10,122 bases of DNA from Fimenecus sp045532175 (GTDB taxonomy: Bacteria; Bacillota; Clostridia; Oscillospirales; Acutalibacteraceae): the NCBI GenBank assembly GCA_045532175.1, contig JAZSFK010000058.1:1-10122 (forward strand). The letters are read 5' to 3'. A program made the position numbers and the translations under genes. Below, piece by piece: positions 1 through 6,504 of the stretch; within the stretch, counting starts at the first letter, position 1; each line of letters begins with the position of its first letter. The notes under the pieces were generated by a model. That model was not told the DNA's origin and did not search any database. It was given only the letters and a program-made list of their open reading frames with translations.

Positions 1-2
1 AT

Positions 3-1484
3 ATACATATAGTTTACCCAGGACATCAAGCTGTAATGAGTGCACATCTTGATACCGACGGAATACATTTCCATGCTTGCGTTAATTCTGTTTGTATGGA
101 AGATGGTCACAAGGAAACACGATGGTTGAAGGAATTAGCTGAAAGAAAAGACCTTGTCAACAAAATTGCTTTTGAAATGTATAATATTGAACCATTTGAT
201 TGGCGTAAAGCAAGAGATGAAAAACGAGAAAGGATTAAAAACGATATATGTGAAAATGATGTTCAATATTCAGACGAAGAACGATACTTTCGAAATCGAT
301 TAACTAATCAACAAGAAACTCTCGCATACTCTTTCAAAGCAAAACTTAGATTAGCTATTTCTATCGCTGCAGCACACACAAGCACAAGGGAAGATTTTGA
401 GAAATATCTTGATTTGATATACGGCATAAAAATGAACAGAAACACCGAAAAAACTATATCTTTTCAAATTGAGCATGAAGGTGAACTAAAAACAGTACGA
501 GGTAGCACTCTCGGTAAAAATTATACAGCTCAATATATCGATTCGATACTTACCAGAAACCTAAAGAAAGGCAAAAAAGCAAAAGACGAATCATATGTTC
601 CATTGTTTGAAATGCTGTGCGACATACATTTAGAAAAACAACATCAAAACATGAAACATATTTCTCTTTATGATGAAAATGGTTATGAACGAACCACAAT
701 TGAATTGGTATTCATCTTGGCTAAAACCATACTTGAAAAGCAACGTTCTATACCAACTCCCCAAAAACTATCCTTTAGGGATGCAAACGGAAACACAATT
801 TATGTAACAACCGAATGGAAGATACAGAATCTTTATGACTCGATAGTATTTTGCCGAGACAACAATATTCAAAACTATAACCATCTGAACAAAGAATATG
901 AGAAAACACAAAAAGAGATTGCTACTCTTCGTCATAGAGAATCATCGTTAAAAGGTTCAATTAAGAAGATGCAACCAATCAAGGAACTCATCAACAAAAA
1001 ATATGCTCTTACGATGCAGGAAAATGCTTCACCTGAAAATCTCAAACCTATGGTGGCAGAATTACATCAGCACAATATTCACGACGATAACGACATTGAA
1101 GCTTTTCTCAACCGATATCAGAGCATCGAAGCAAAATTAGACAGTATTTCACAAAACATATCTACTCAATGGTCAAGAAAACGAAAGTTAGAAAAAGCAA
1201 TTTACAATTTTAACCTTGCTCAAACTGAGATGTATTGCTATAACCTAGATTTCAGCAAAGAAGCTCACGCAACTGCTGAAAATTTCTTTGAAAAGCAGTT
1301 AGACAATAAGCCTTTTGATGAACCGTCCCCAGTGGCACCCGAAAACCATTCATATTCTGATGTCTCAAGAGATGAAAATGAACTTTCTTTAGTTAATTCC
1401 GTTCTTGACAATGCTTACAAAGAATACAAAAAGCACCTAGAAAATCAAAGCAAGCCAAAACAAAATAATGAACTTGACATTTAA
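3..1484 (+). CDS. Relaxase/mobilization nuclease, 5'-truncated by window edge
   Basis: The frame is open to the left edge, so the ATG at 36 is an internal methionine and the true start lies upstream. Near the visible N-terminus is HLDTDGIHFH followed by an Asn-Ser and an acidic turn. This is the three-histidine metal-binding motif (HxDxDxxHxH, motif III) of MOB-type relaxases of the Relaxase/MobA_VirD2 family, which nick the transfer origin and lead the single strand into the recipient. The catalytic Tyr region is outside the window. The rest (about 480 residues) is charged and largely helical, with a likely coiled coil around 905-1010, a heptad-like Glu/Lys/Leu stretch, and a hydrophilic Asn/Lys/Gln-rich end. 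It marks the left part of the window as a mobilizable or integrative-conjugative element. The family call is firm from the histidine motif; the MOB subclass (P-like) is a guess. Confidence 0.85.
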   Translation: MHIVYPGHQAVMSAHLDTDGIHFHACVNSVCMEDGHKETRWLKELAERKDLVNKIAFEMYNIEPFDWRKARDEKRERIKNDICENDVQYSDEERYFRNRLTNQQETLAYSFKAKLRLAISIAAAHTSTREDFEKYLDLIYGIKMNRNTEKTISFQIEHEGELKTVRGSTLGKNYTAQYIDSILTRNLKKGKKAKDESYVPLFEMLCDIHLEKQHQNMKHISLYDENGYERTTIELVFILAKTILEKQRSIPTPQKLSFRDANGNTIYVTTEWKIQNLYDSIVFCRDNNIQNYNHLNKEYEKTQKEIATLRHRESSLKGSIKKMQPIKELINKKYALTMQENASPENLKPMVAELHQHNIHDDNDIEAFLNRYQSIEAKLDSISQNISTQWSRKRKLEKAIYNFNLAQTEMYCYNLDFSKEAHATAENFFEKQLDNKPFDEPSPVAPENHSYSDVSRDENELSLVNSVLDNAYKEYKKHLENQSKPKQNNELDI

Positions 1485-1568
1485 GCATAATCATATTCTA
1501 TTTCTTTAGGAACGTTTTATTTCACTAACTAGTAGTACTTTACCTACAATCATTTAACAAACTGATTC

Positions 1569-1597
1569 TTGACAAAATGATAGTTTTGTAGGATAAT
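1569..1597 (+). promoter_or_regulatory. Sigma-70-type promoter of the structured RNA
   Basis: TTGACA (1569-1574, perfect -35) is followed by exactly 17 bases and GATAAT (1592-1597, one mismatch to TATAAT). The predicted start is near 1604. It lies 85 bases past the relaxase stop and no ORF with a ribosome binding site follows, so it most likely drives the RNA at 1604-2035. Confidence 0.8.
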
Positions 1598-1603
1598 GTT
1601 CAT

Positions 1604-2035
1604 CAATAAGTAAACAGAATTGTTTACGAAATCGTAGGCGTAACAGTATTTATACTGTATAGAGTATTGTTCTCACATAACTATTGTGAGTCTGTTGCAT
1701 CGGTGAAGCACTCAAAAGACACTGCAGCAGGATGGGTTGAAGTAACGGCTTGAGTCTACGGTAATACAAAAGGACCGAAACCAGGCATAGTACAATTGTC
1801 GCCGCAAACGACAAGAGTGCTCGGTGCTATGCACGATGTTCGCTACCTTCAGTCAATAGTAGGATTTTTAACCAAAACTCTGAGTCTTGTCTATTCGCTC
1901 GGAAACATATTTGTCATCAAAGGTTGTGATTTTATCACAGCTTTATGGCTTGATGTTTTCGGTGAACGTAATACATTTATATATTTCTTTATGAGAACCA
2001 AGCCCGATGGCAAATAAGCCGTCGGGCTATTTTTA
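1604..2035 (+). ncRNA. Candidate structured RNA, about 430 nt, class unknown
   Basis: The segment runs from a near-consensus promoter to a strong intrinsic terminator and holds no ORF with a ribosome binding site. Helices readable by eye, in order: 1610-1616 with 1621-1627 (7 bp, GAAT loop); 1643-1648 with 1653-1658 (6 bp); 1672-1677 with 1685-1690 (6 bp); 1692-1698 with 1724-1730 (7 bp, one G-U); 1785-1793 with 1824-1832 (9 bp, one G-U) enclosing 1796-1801 with 1809-1814 (6 bp); 1920-1930 with 1934-1944 (11 bp, two G-U); then the terminator stem. I do not recognise it as RNase P RNA, tmRNA, T-box or a common riboswitch. It sits between the relaxase and clpP, so it could be a free RNA of the mobile element or a long attenuating leader of clpP and the ATPase. 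Coordinates of the 5' end are inferred from the promoter. Confidence 0.65.
2001..2035 (+). terminator. Intrinsic terminator ending the structured RNA
   Basis: An 11-bp stem (2001-2011 with 2018-2028, one G-U wobble, GC-rich) with loop AAATAA is followed by ATTTTTATT. It separates the RNA from clpP by about 85 bases, so clpP needs either its own promoter, which I cannot see clearly in 2036-2108, or readthrough/antitermination. Confidence 0.9.
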
Positions 2036-2121
2036 TTGCTGAAATGAGGTGAGAACACAAAGATTAACCCTATAAACCACAAACACCTATTGAAAATTTT
2101 ACATATCGAAAGGAAGATTTT

Positions 2122-2700
2122 ATGACAATTCCAATGGTTCTTGCTAACACAGGCAACGGAGAGAGAGGTATGGATATCTATTCAAGACTTCTCAATGACC
2201 GCATTATTATGCTGTCAGACCAGATTGATGACTACACCGCATCTCTTGTGGTTGCACAGATGCTCTATCTTGAGAGTCAGGACAACGAAAAGGACATTTC
2301 GTTGTATATCAACAGTCCCGGAGGTTCTGTTTCTGCCGGACTTGCCATTTACGACACTATGCAGTACATCAAATGTGATGTGTCAACCATTTGTGTTGGT
2401 ACGGCGGCAAGCATGGGCGCATTTTTGCTTTCATCCGGTGCAAAGGGCAAACGAATTATTCTTCCCAATGCGGAGGTTATGATTCACCAGCCCTTGGGCG
2501 GTGCACAAGGTCAGGCAACGGACATTCAGATTGCTGCGGAGCATATTTCACGCACAAAGCAACGTTTAAACACAATCCTTGCCGACAACACAGGTAAATC
2601 TATCAAGGAAATTGCCGTTGATACGGACCGTGACAATTGGCTGACAGCACAACAGGCTCTTGACTACGGTCTTGTTGACAGAATTATCGACAAGAGATAA
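2122..2700 (+). CDS. clpP: ATP-dependent Clp protease proteolytic subunit ClpP
   Basis: A 192-residue serine peptidase of family S14, the barrel-forming peptidase that degrades proteins fed by a Clp ATPase in the cytoplasm. The catalytic triad is visible: Ser97 in AASMGA, His122 in MIHQP and Asp171 in DTDRDNW, with the usual NSPGG oxyanion region at 64-68 and GGAQGQATD (126-134) in the handle. Length and spacing match mature housekeeping ClpP, and the N-terminus begins MTIPMV like the processed axial-loop region, so no long propeptide is present. A ribosome binding site AAAGGAAG (2109-2116) precedes the ATG by 5 bases. The next gene, a ClpX-like ATPase, follows after 24 bases, so the two are probably co-transcribed and the ATPase is the likely partner. 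Its place beside a relaxase suggests an extra, element-borne ClpP rather than the chromosomal copy, which usually sits beside tig/clpX; this is inferred from context. Confidence 0.95.
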   Translation: MTIPMVLANTGNGERGMDIYSRLLNDRIIMLSDQIDDYTASLVVAQMLYLESQDNEKDISLYINSPGGSVSAGLAIYDTMQYIKCDVSTICVGTAASMGAFLLSSGAKGKRIILPNAEVMIHQPLGGAQGQATDIQIAAEHISRTKQRLNTILADNTGKSIKEIAVDTDRDNWLTAQQALDYGLVDRIIDKR

Positions 2701-2724
2701 TACATATTTTTGGAGGAAATAAAA

Positions 2725-4236
2725 ATGAAAAATATTAAGTACTTATCAGCAGACGAACTTATCTCTCTTGCAAAAGAAAAAATCGTGCCTATTCCTTCAC
2801 AGGAAAACGCACAAAAGGAAATTGCTACATTGATTGCAATGCATCTTAATAATATCAAAGCCATTGAAAATGGTGTTCCAAGGGACGAATTGCCGTCTCT
2901 TACATCATATATTCTTGGTTCAACAGGTTCGGGTAAAAGCCACATTACAAAAAATCTTGCTAAAATCTGTGGTCTCAACTTTGAAAAGGTCGATTGTGCC
3001 AACATTACACAAAGCGGTTGCAGAGGTCGTAATTTATCTAATACATTTACTGACATCTTTTCTAAAAATCCTAACTGGTTCGATGAGGGTGGTATTATCT
3101 TGTTTGACGAAGCAGATAAAATGCGATATGTAGGCGACAATCATTATGATGCGTATTCTCCACAGCAGGATTTTCTTTGTATGCTTGAAAACGGTGAAAT
3201 CACAATCAGTAACGAAGAAAAGAAAATGACCGTTATCAGTTTTGATAAAACGCTCATCTTGTTTGCCGGTGCTTGTGGGAAAATCGCACCCCTGTTGGAA
3301 GCAAAATATCGCAAAAAGCAGGCCCTTGGTTTTGCTTCTGATAACAAGAGTAATACGGATGACAAGGCAGAATTGCTTTCAAAGACAACTCTTGACGACC
3401 TCAAGGACTACGGCTTTATGGCTGAACTTTGTGGCCGTATGCAGAGGATTATCTATATCCCTGACATTGATATGGAAGGCTATAAAAAGCTCATTACCGA
3501 CCCTGCTAAAACAAGCGCACTTAACAAGTATAAAAACTGCTTCAATGTGAGAGGTGTTAAGTTCAAGATTACAGACAATGCAGTTAATCTTATTGCTGAA
3601 ACATCAAAGAAACAAAATCTCGGTGCAAGAAGCATTGAGAGTGTATTGAGTAAGGCCGTTATTGAGGCTCATAACTATGTTGATGCTAACAGCAAATGCA
3701 ACGAGGTTGTTCTTACTACTCAAAACGACGAGTTTAAACTCAATTACCACAACGGTAAAAGACAGGCTCAAAAGGTAATTGAAGAGCCTGAAATTAACAT
3801 TGAAATGAGCATTTATTCTGAACTTCTGAACAAGCAATCTATCGGTAATTTTTGTGTTGAGCTTACCGAATGTGCAAAATTAAGCAATAAGTATGAGAAG
3901 GATTTGTTTTTCAATTTCGTGCATACAGCTTGTTTCTACCTTGCATACAATACTCGACCATCAGAACGCACTTATCATAACTTGATTAAGCTGGCACAAG
4001 CAACAAAGCCGACTTACAATGACCCCGATAATATCGCTCCCTATGAGATTATATGCAACGACTATGTTGTTGCAGCGAAACCCAATGATTTGAGATTTCA
4101 GGACGGCTTTCTTCCTTACTACATCAATTACAAGCGACTTACCAACGGTGCAGATATTTCCCACATCCTCACAAAGGCTTTGAAGAATGCTATCGGACCG
4201 TATACATGCAAAAAGTTAACCCACAAAAGTGCATAA
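2725..4236 (+). CDS. Divergent ClpX-like AAA+ unfoldase with novel C-terminal domain
   Basis: A 503-residue AAA+ ATPase. The ATG at 2725 is chosen because GGAGG (2712-2716) lies 8 bases before it; a TTG at 2710 would use that Shine-Dalgarno as codons. Order of parts: a short N-terminus without the ClpX zinc-binding domain; a box I-like IPSQENA at 23-29; Walker A GSTGSGKS (65-72); Walker B ILFDEAD (125-131); a sensor-1 region near 178-185; LGF at 201-203, aligned with the ClpP-docking IGF loop of ClpX; a GR arginine finger at 237-238; sensor-2 GARS at 300-303. After about residue 345 comes a domain of about 155 residues not found in ClpX and not recognised by me. Oddities: the pore-1 GYVG position reads GCRG (98-101), and the RKH loop segment is missing. 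It probably unfolds selected substrates into the ClpP encoded just upstream. The AAA+/ClpX family call is strong, ClpP docking is likely, substrates are unknown. Confidence 0.88.
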   Translation: MKNIKYLSADELISLAKEKIVPIPSQENAQKEIATLIAMHLNNIKAIENGVPRDELPSLTSYILGSTGSGKSHITKNLAKICGLNFEKVDCANITQSGCRGRNLSNTFTDIFSKNPNWFDEGGIILFDEADKMRYVGDNHYDAYSPQQDFLCMLENGEITISNEEKKMTVISFDKTLILFAGACGKIAPLLEAKYRKKQALGFASDNKSNTDDKAELLSKTTLDDLKDYGFMAELCGRMQRIIYIPDIDMEGYKKLITDPAKTSALNKYKNCFNVRGVKFKITDNAVNLIAETSKKQNLGARSIESVLSKAVIEAHNYVDANSKCNEVVLTTQNDEFKLNYHNGKRQAQKVIEEPEINIEMSIYSELLNKQSIGNFCVELTECAKLSNKYEKDLFFNFVHTACFYLAYNTRPSERTYHNLIKLAQATKPTYNDPDNIAPYEIICNDYVVAAKPNDLRFQDGFLPYYINYKRLTNGADISHILTKALKNAIGPYTCKKLTHKSA

Positions 4237-4276
4237 CGCAAATTTGTAGGTTAAATACACACTCCGCCGCGACGCA

Positions 4277-4307
4277 GAGAGTCTGCATCAATTTGGTGCA
4301 GACTCTC
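4277..4307 (+). promoter_or_regulatory. Perfect 11-bp hairpin before the HAD gene
   Basis: Bases 4277-4287 pair perfectly with 4297-4307; a further C-G and a T-G can close the loop to five bases. No T-run follows (AGGAGTAAACTAC), so it is not an intrinsic terminator. It lies 40 bases after the ATPase stop and 13 bases before the ribosome binding site of the HAD gene, so it could be an RNA-processing or stability hairpin within a polycistronic transcript, or a DNA-level operator. Confidence 0.55.
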
Positions 4308-4333
4308 AGGAGTAAACTACAGGAGATGATAAT

Positions 4334-4840
4334 ATGAAAGTGATATTTTTGGACATCGACGGCGTTCTTAACAGTATGTCCTGCAAGGCGACAATTGAAG
4401 GATTCGACTTTGTAGAGGACGAGAAGGTTGTGCTTCTGAAGGAAATTATCGACCTTACAGGTGATAAGGTGGTGTTGTCCTCTACCTGGCGATATGGTTG
4501 GTATGCTATGGAGCATATTGAGAATCCTGACGAGGGTGATTTAAGGGATATTCGTATGTTTAAGGCACTTCGCGATAAGTTGTTGGAATACGATATTGAA
4601 CTATTAGGATATACCGAAGACTTCGGAAGACGCGGTGCTGAAATTAGTGCTTGGCTAAAAAATTGGTAGAGAGAATATATCGAAGCCTATGCGGTATTAG
4701 ACGATATGGGCGGTGATGAGATACGGCCACATTGTAAGTGTTTGGTGCAGACAAGTATGACACACGGACTTCAGGCGAAACACATTAATAAGGTGCTTAA
4801 GATTTTGGGAACCAATCAGACCAAACGGAGAACTGGATAG
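4334..4840 (+). pseudogene. Small HAD-family phosphatase gene interrupted by an amber stop
   Basis: The ATG at 4334 follows AGGAG (4321-4325) by 8 bases. The first 111 codons encode a HAD-superfamily N-terminal half: motif I FLDIDGVLNS (Asp7 nucleophile, Asp9), motif II VLSSTWR (46-53) and RRGAEISAWL (99-108). An in-frame TAG follows at 4667-4669. Beyond it the same frame continues to the TAG at 4838-4840 with YAVLDDMGG, which is the acidic motif IV (metal-binding Asp pair), and then a typical C-terminal tail ending near KILGTNQTKR. The full product would be about 168 residues, close to HAD_SAK_2-like proteins (HAD domain seen in RNA-repair fusions). A single base change, for example CAG to TAG, explains the break. 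The 111-residue product would lack the metal-binding motif and should be inactive unless the stop is read through or is a sequencing error. The family call is good; biological loss is probable but not proven. Confidence 0.75.
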
Positions 4841-4869
4841 TTAACAACAAAGTATAAATAATTTAAAGA

Positions 4870-4898
4870 TTGAATATTCTGAAAATATATGATATACT
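4870..4898 (+). promoter_or_regulatory. Probable promoter of the second small RNA
   Basis: TTGAAT (4870-4875, four of six to consensus), a 17-base spacer, and TATACT (4893-4898, five of six). The predicted start near 4904-4906 coincides with the first base of the long inverted repeat that follows, which strengthens the call. Confidence 0.6.
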
Positions 4899-4904
4899 AT
4901 ATTT

Positions 4905-5075
4905 GCGACGCAAATTGAATATTTCAGCACAAGCTGGGTATGTTTATCTTTATCTTATGGTAAAAATGCATACTCCTATTTTCACATACTCAGAACTTGT
5001 GTATTGAATTTGCGTCGCGGCAATCGGAGTGATGCTTTTTAGTGCGTGGCTCTTTGCCACGCATTTTTTATTTTT
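4905..5075 (+). ncRNA. Candidate small RNA with a long closing hairpin, about 170 nt
   Basis: A promoter-like sequence leads straight into a long imperfect inverted repeat: 4905-4916 pairs perfectly with 5007-5018 (12 bp), then after one mismatch AATA with TATT, then 4928-4933 with 4996-5001 (6 bp), then 4934-4942 with 4985-4993 (9 bp, one G-U; two-base bulge). The apical part, 4943-4984, is AT-rich. A 24-base linker follows and then an intrinsic terminator. No ORF with a ribosome binding site is present on either strand. The shape (one long rod with internal loops, then a terminator) resembles a regulatory RNA more than an mRNA leader. Alternatives are a MITE-like DNA palindrome or an untranslated leader of the secreted protein gene with attenuation. 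I see no reverse transcriptase nearby, so a retron RNA is unlikely. Confidence 0.55.
5043..5075 (+). terminator. Intrinsic terminator of the second small RNA
   Basis: An 8-bp GC-rich stem (TGCGTGGC 5043-5050 with GCCACGCA 5056-5063), loop TCTTT, followed by TTTTTTATTTTT. It works in the + direction only, since no T-run lies on the other side. Confidence 0.9.
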
Positions 5076-5179
5076 AGGCAAAAAGCTCACTTGAGTTTTT
5101 AGTTTTAAAGAAAGGGAATGGTGCCGCGACACATATTAACCTACGCAAAATTAAGTTAATGAATTTAGGAGAAATATCT

Positions 5180-6133
5180 ATGAAAAAAATGAAAAAATTC
5201 TTTGCTGTACTGCTTGCTGCAATTATATGTTTCAGTACAGCAACAACTTCGTTTGCAGCTACTACAAAGATAGAAGGAATTATTCCAGGGACAAAAGAAA
5301 CATACGAATATGTTGAATCTGCTCACATTAGTATTCCAGAATCTGATTGGGTTTTTACTTTTGAGAATTTAACAGCTATAGCTGGATATACTGAAAAAAC
5401 TCACCCGGATTTTTCACGGAATGAACCGATTCCTACATACAGATTCACTATTTTAGGCAATGCTGGTGGATTTTCTATCGATAATGATGCTTGGATAGTG
5501 TGCCATTATATTGCTGAAGAAATTGCAAGTTTTGATGGAGACCTTGCATATGAGGCAAACTCATTTGAGACTTTTTCACTCCCTTATGGCTGTACTAAAG
5601 GCTATAGAACGTATCAGGTTGCAGTGAAAGAAACATCTGAAAGTGATAGCATTGTAGCTTGTGTTGAAATTTGCTTCGGCGAATATATAGAGAAAGATTA
5701 TGTTGAAGGTGTATATGTGGATAACAACCTATTATTAAGCAGTTATTACAACACAGTTGATGTTGATAATTTTATAATCAATTTGGATAATAATATTGCA
5801 ATCACTTTAAACATCCAGCCTCCTTCCACAACCACAATCCGCAATAACGACGGAATTGTTCTCCATGCAAATATCGAAGGTAATGCCCCTGAGGGTTCGT
5901 ACATAGTATGGACATCAAATAACAATAATTTCAGCGAAGATGCAGACGGCAACGAGCTTGAAATCATCGCAAAGAACAAGGGCTACACCACATTCACTGC
6001 AATCCTTTATGATGTTGATGGTAACGAATTAGTTCGTGACAGCATCGAAATGTACTCAAAGTCAGGCTTCTTCGATAAAATCGGCGGTTTCTTCCGTTCA
6101 CTCTTCGGCGGAACAAAAATTTACGAAAACTAA
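5180..6133 (+). CDS. Secreted protein with Ig-like domain and amphipathic C-terminal tail
   Basis: The start at 5180 is preferred because AGGAG (5167-5171) lies 8 bases upstream; an ATG at 5159 would place it inside the coding region. The 317-residue product begins with a lysine-rich n-region (MKKMKKFF), a hydrophobic core and a TSFA-A signal peptidase I site near residue 26, so it is exported. Residues about 27-200 are acidic, beta-rich and unrecognised. About 205-290 (ending near RDSIEMYS) looks like a bacterial Ig-like (Big_2-type) fold, with VWTSNNN as its typical central strand. The end, GFFDKIGGFFRSLFGG, is an amphipathic Phe/Gly tail seen after Ig-like domains in many gut Clostridia surface proteins; it may contact membrane or wall. 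There is no LPXTG motif and no enzyme motif. Function unknown; possibly adhesion or surface display. It follows the second small RNA and has a terminator of its own. Confidence 0.75.
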   Translation: MKKMKKFFAVLLAAIICFSTATTSFAATTKIEGIIPGTKETYEYVESAHISIPESDWVFTFENLTAIAGYTEKTHPDFSRNEPIPTYRFTILGNAGGFSIDNDAWIVCHYIAEEIASFDGDLAYEANSFETFSLPYGCTKGYRTYQVAVKETSESDSIVACVEICFGEYIEKDYVEGVYVDNNLLLSSYYNTVDVDNFIINLDNNIAITLNIQPPSTTTIRNNDGIVLHANIEGNAPEGSYIVWTSNNNNFSEDADGNELEIIAKNKGYTTFTAILYDVDGNELVRDSIEMYSKSGFFDKIGGFFRSLFGGTKIYEN

Positions 6134-6166
6134 TATAATTACAATTTAATAACCATATAACAACAA

Positions 6167-6203
6167 AGGCTGACTCACTAAAAATGAGCCAGCCTCTTTC
6201 TTG
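6167..6203 (+). terminator. Intrinsic terminator after the secreted protein gene
   Basis: AGGCTG/CTCA (6167-6177, with an A-C mismatch at 6173) pairs with TGAG/CAGCCT (6185-6195), followed by CTTTCTTG. The other side carries TTTGTTGTT on the - strand, so it may also stop transcription coming from the right. Confidence 0.7.
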
Positions 6204-6323
6204 TAGTGTTTTTCGTTTATATTGAGCTAAATATTCGTCTCGCTGAATATGTTACTTTTGTTTATTACTAATAGATATCTACTCTATATTAATCCAGATT
6301 CTTTCCTACCAATGGCACCCTGA

Positions 6324-6504
6324 AACCGCATCGGTTTCCTAAGCACATTTTGTGTGCGTGAAGTTGGGTCAAGGGATGGATATCCATTGCAAGAGTCGGG
6401 TGTGGATAGCCACAGCCACTCCTTGCAATAATGAAAACCACATAGTACACTCTCTTAGCAAGGCTAAGAACTACTTACAAAAACACAAAAGTTGTCTTCA
6501 CAAC
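6324..6504. other. Non-coding cluster of five or more hairpins, nature unknown
   Basis: The non-coding stretch 6204-6660 has no credible gene but is dense in palindromes: GAAACCG/CGGTTTC (6324-6330 with 6334-6340); GCACA/TGTGC (6345-6349 with 6355-6359); the 12-base palindrome ATGGATATCCAT (6376-6387); a long hairpin with outer arms 6386-6393 and 6422-6429 (8 bp perfect) and inner TGTGG/CCACA (6401-6405 with 6410-6414); CTTAGC/GCTAAG (6454-6459 with 6463-6468); and GTTGT/ACAAC (6491-6495 with 6500-6504). The strand cannot be told: no convincing promoter or T-run fits either direction. Options are a structured RNA, an origin of transfer or replication, a recombination site, or the remains of a small transposon. 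Bases 6505-6660 hold nothing I can name. Confidence 0.5.

Larger units (their letters stand above)
4236..5152. repeat. Possible cassette bounded by inverted and direct repeats
   Basis: GTAGGTTAA at 4246-4254 is mirrored by TTAACCTAC at 5136-5144. Just outside or overlapping are near-identical direct 10-mers, ACGCAAATTT (4236-4245) and ACGCAAAATT (5143-5152). The motif GCCGCGAC occurs at 4266-4273 (+), at 5014-5021 (- strand, inside a 13-base match GCCGCGACGCAAA) and at 5123-5130 (+); a partial copy GCGACGCAAA is at 4905-4914. The segment contains the broken HAD gene and the second RNA and no transposase, so any mobility would need help in trans. The repeats are short and may be regulatory sites instead. 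Confidence 0.35.

Noticed and set aside
1796..2017. A 73-codon frame starting at TTG in the 1604-2035 region
   Set aside because: No ribosome binding site, a weak start inside a paired stem, and a stop in the terminator loop; the DNA is better explained as RNA helices.
1604..2035. tmRNA, RNase P RNA or T-box leader
   Set aside because: None of the conserved segments I know for these classes is present.
2710..2724. TTG as start of the ATPase
   Set aside because: These codons are the Shine-Dalgarno GGAGG of the ATG at 2725.
2664..3140. 158-codon - strand frame opposite the clpP end and the ATPase
   Set aside because: Shadow of the real ATPase gene; no family resemblance and no ribosome binding site noted.
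4905..5075. Retron non-coding RNA
   Set aside because: End-pairing repeats fit loosely, but no reverse transcriptase gene is in the window.
4950..5132. 60-codon - strand frame across the second RNA
   Set aside because: Covers the hairpin and the terminator and has no family resemblance.
5159..5179. Upstream ATG for the secreted protein
   Set aside because: AGGAG falls within it, and the signal peptide begins properly at 5180.
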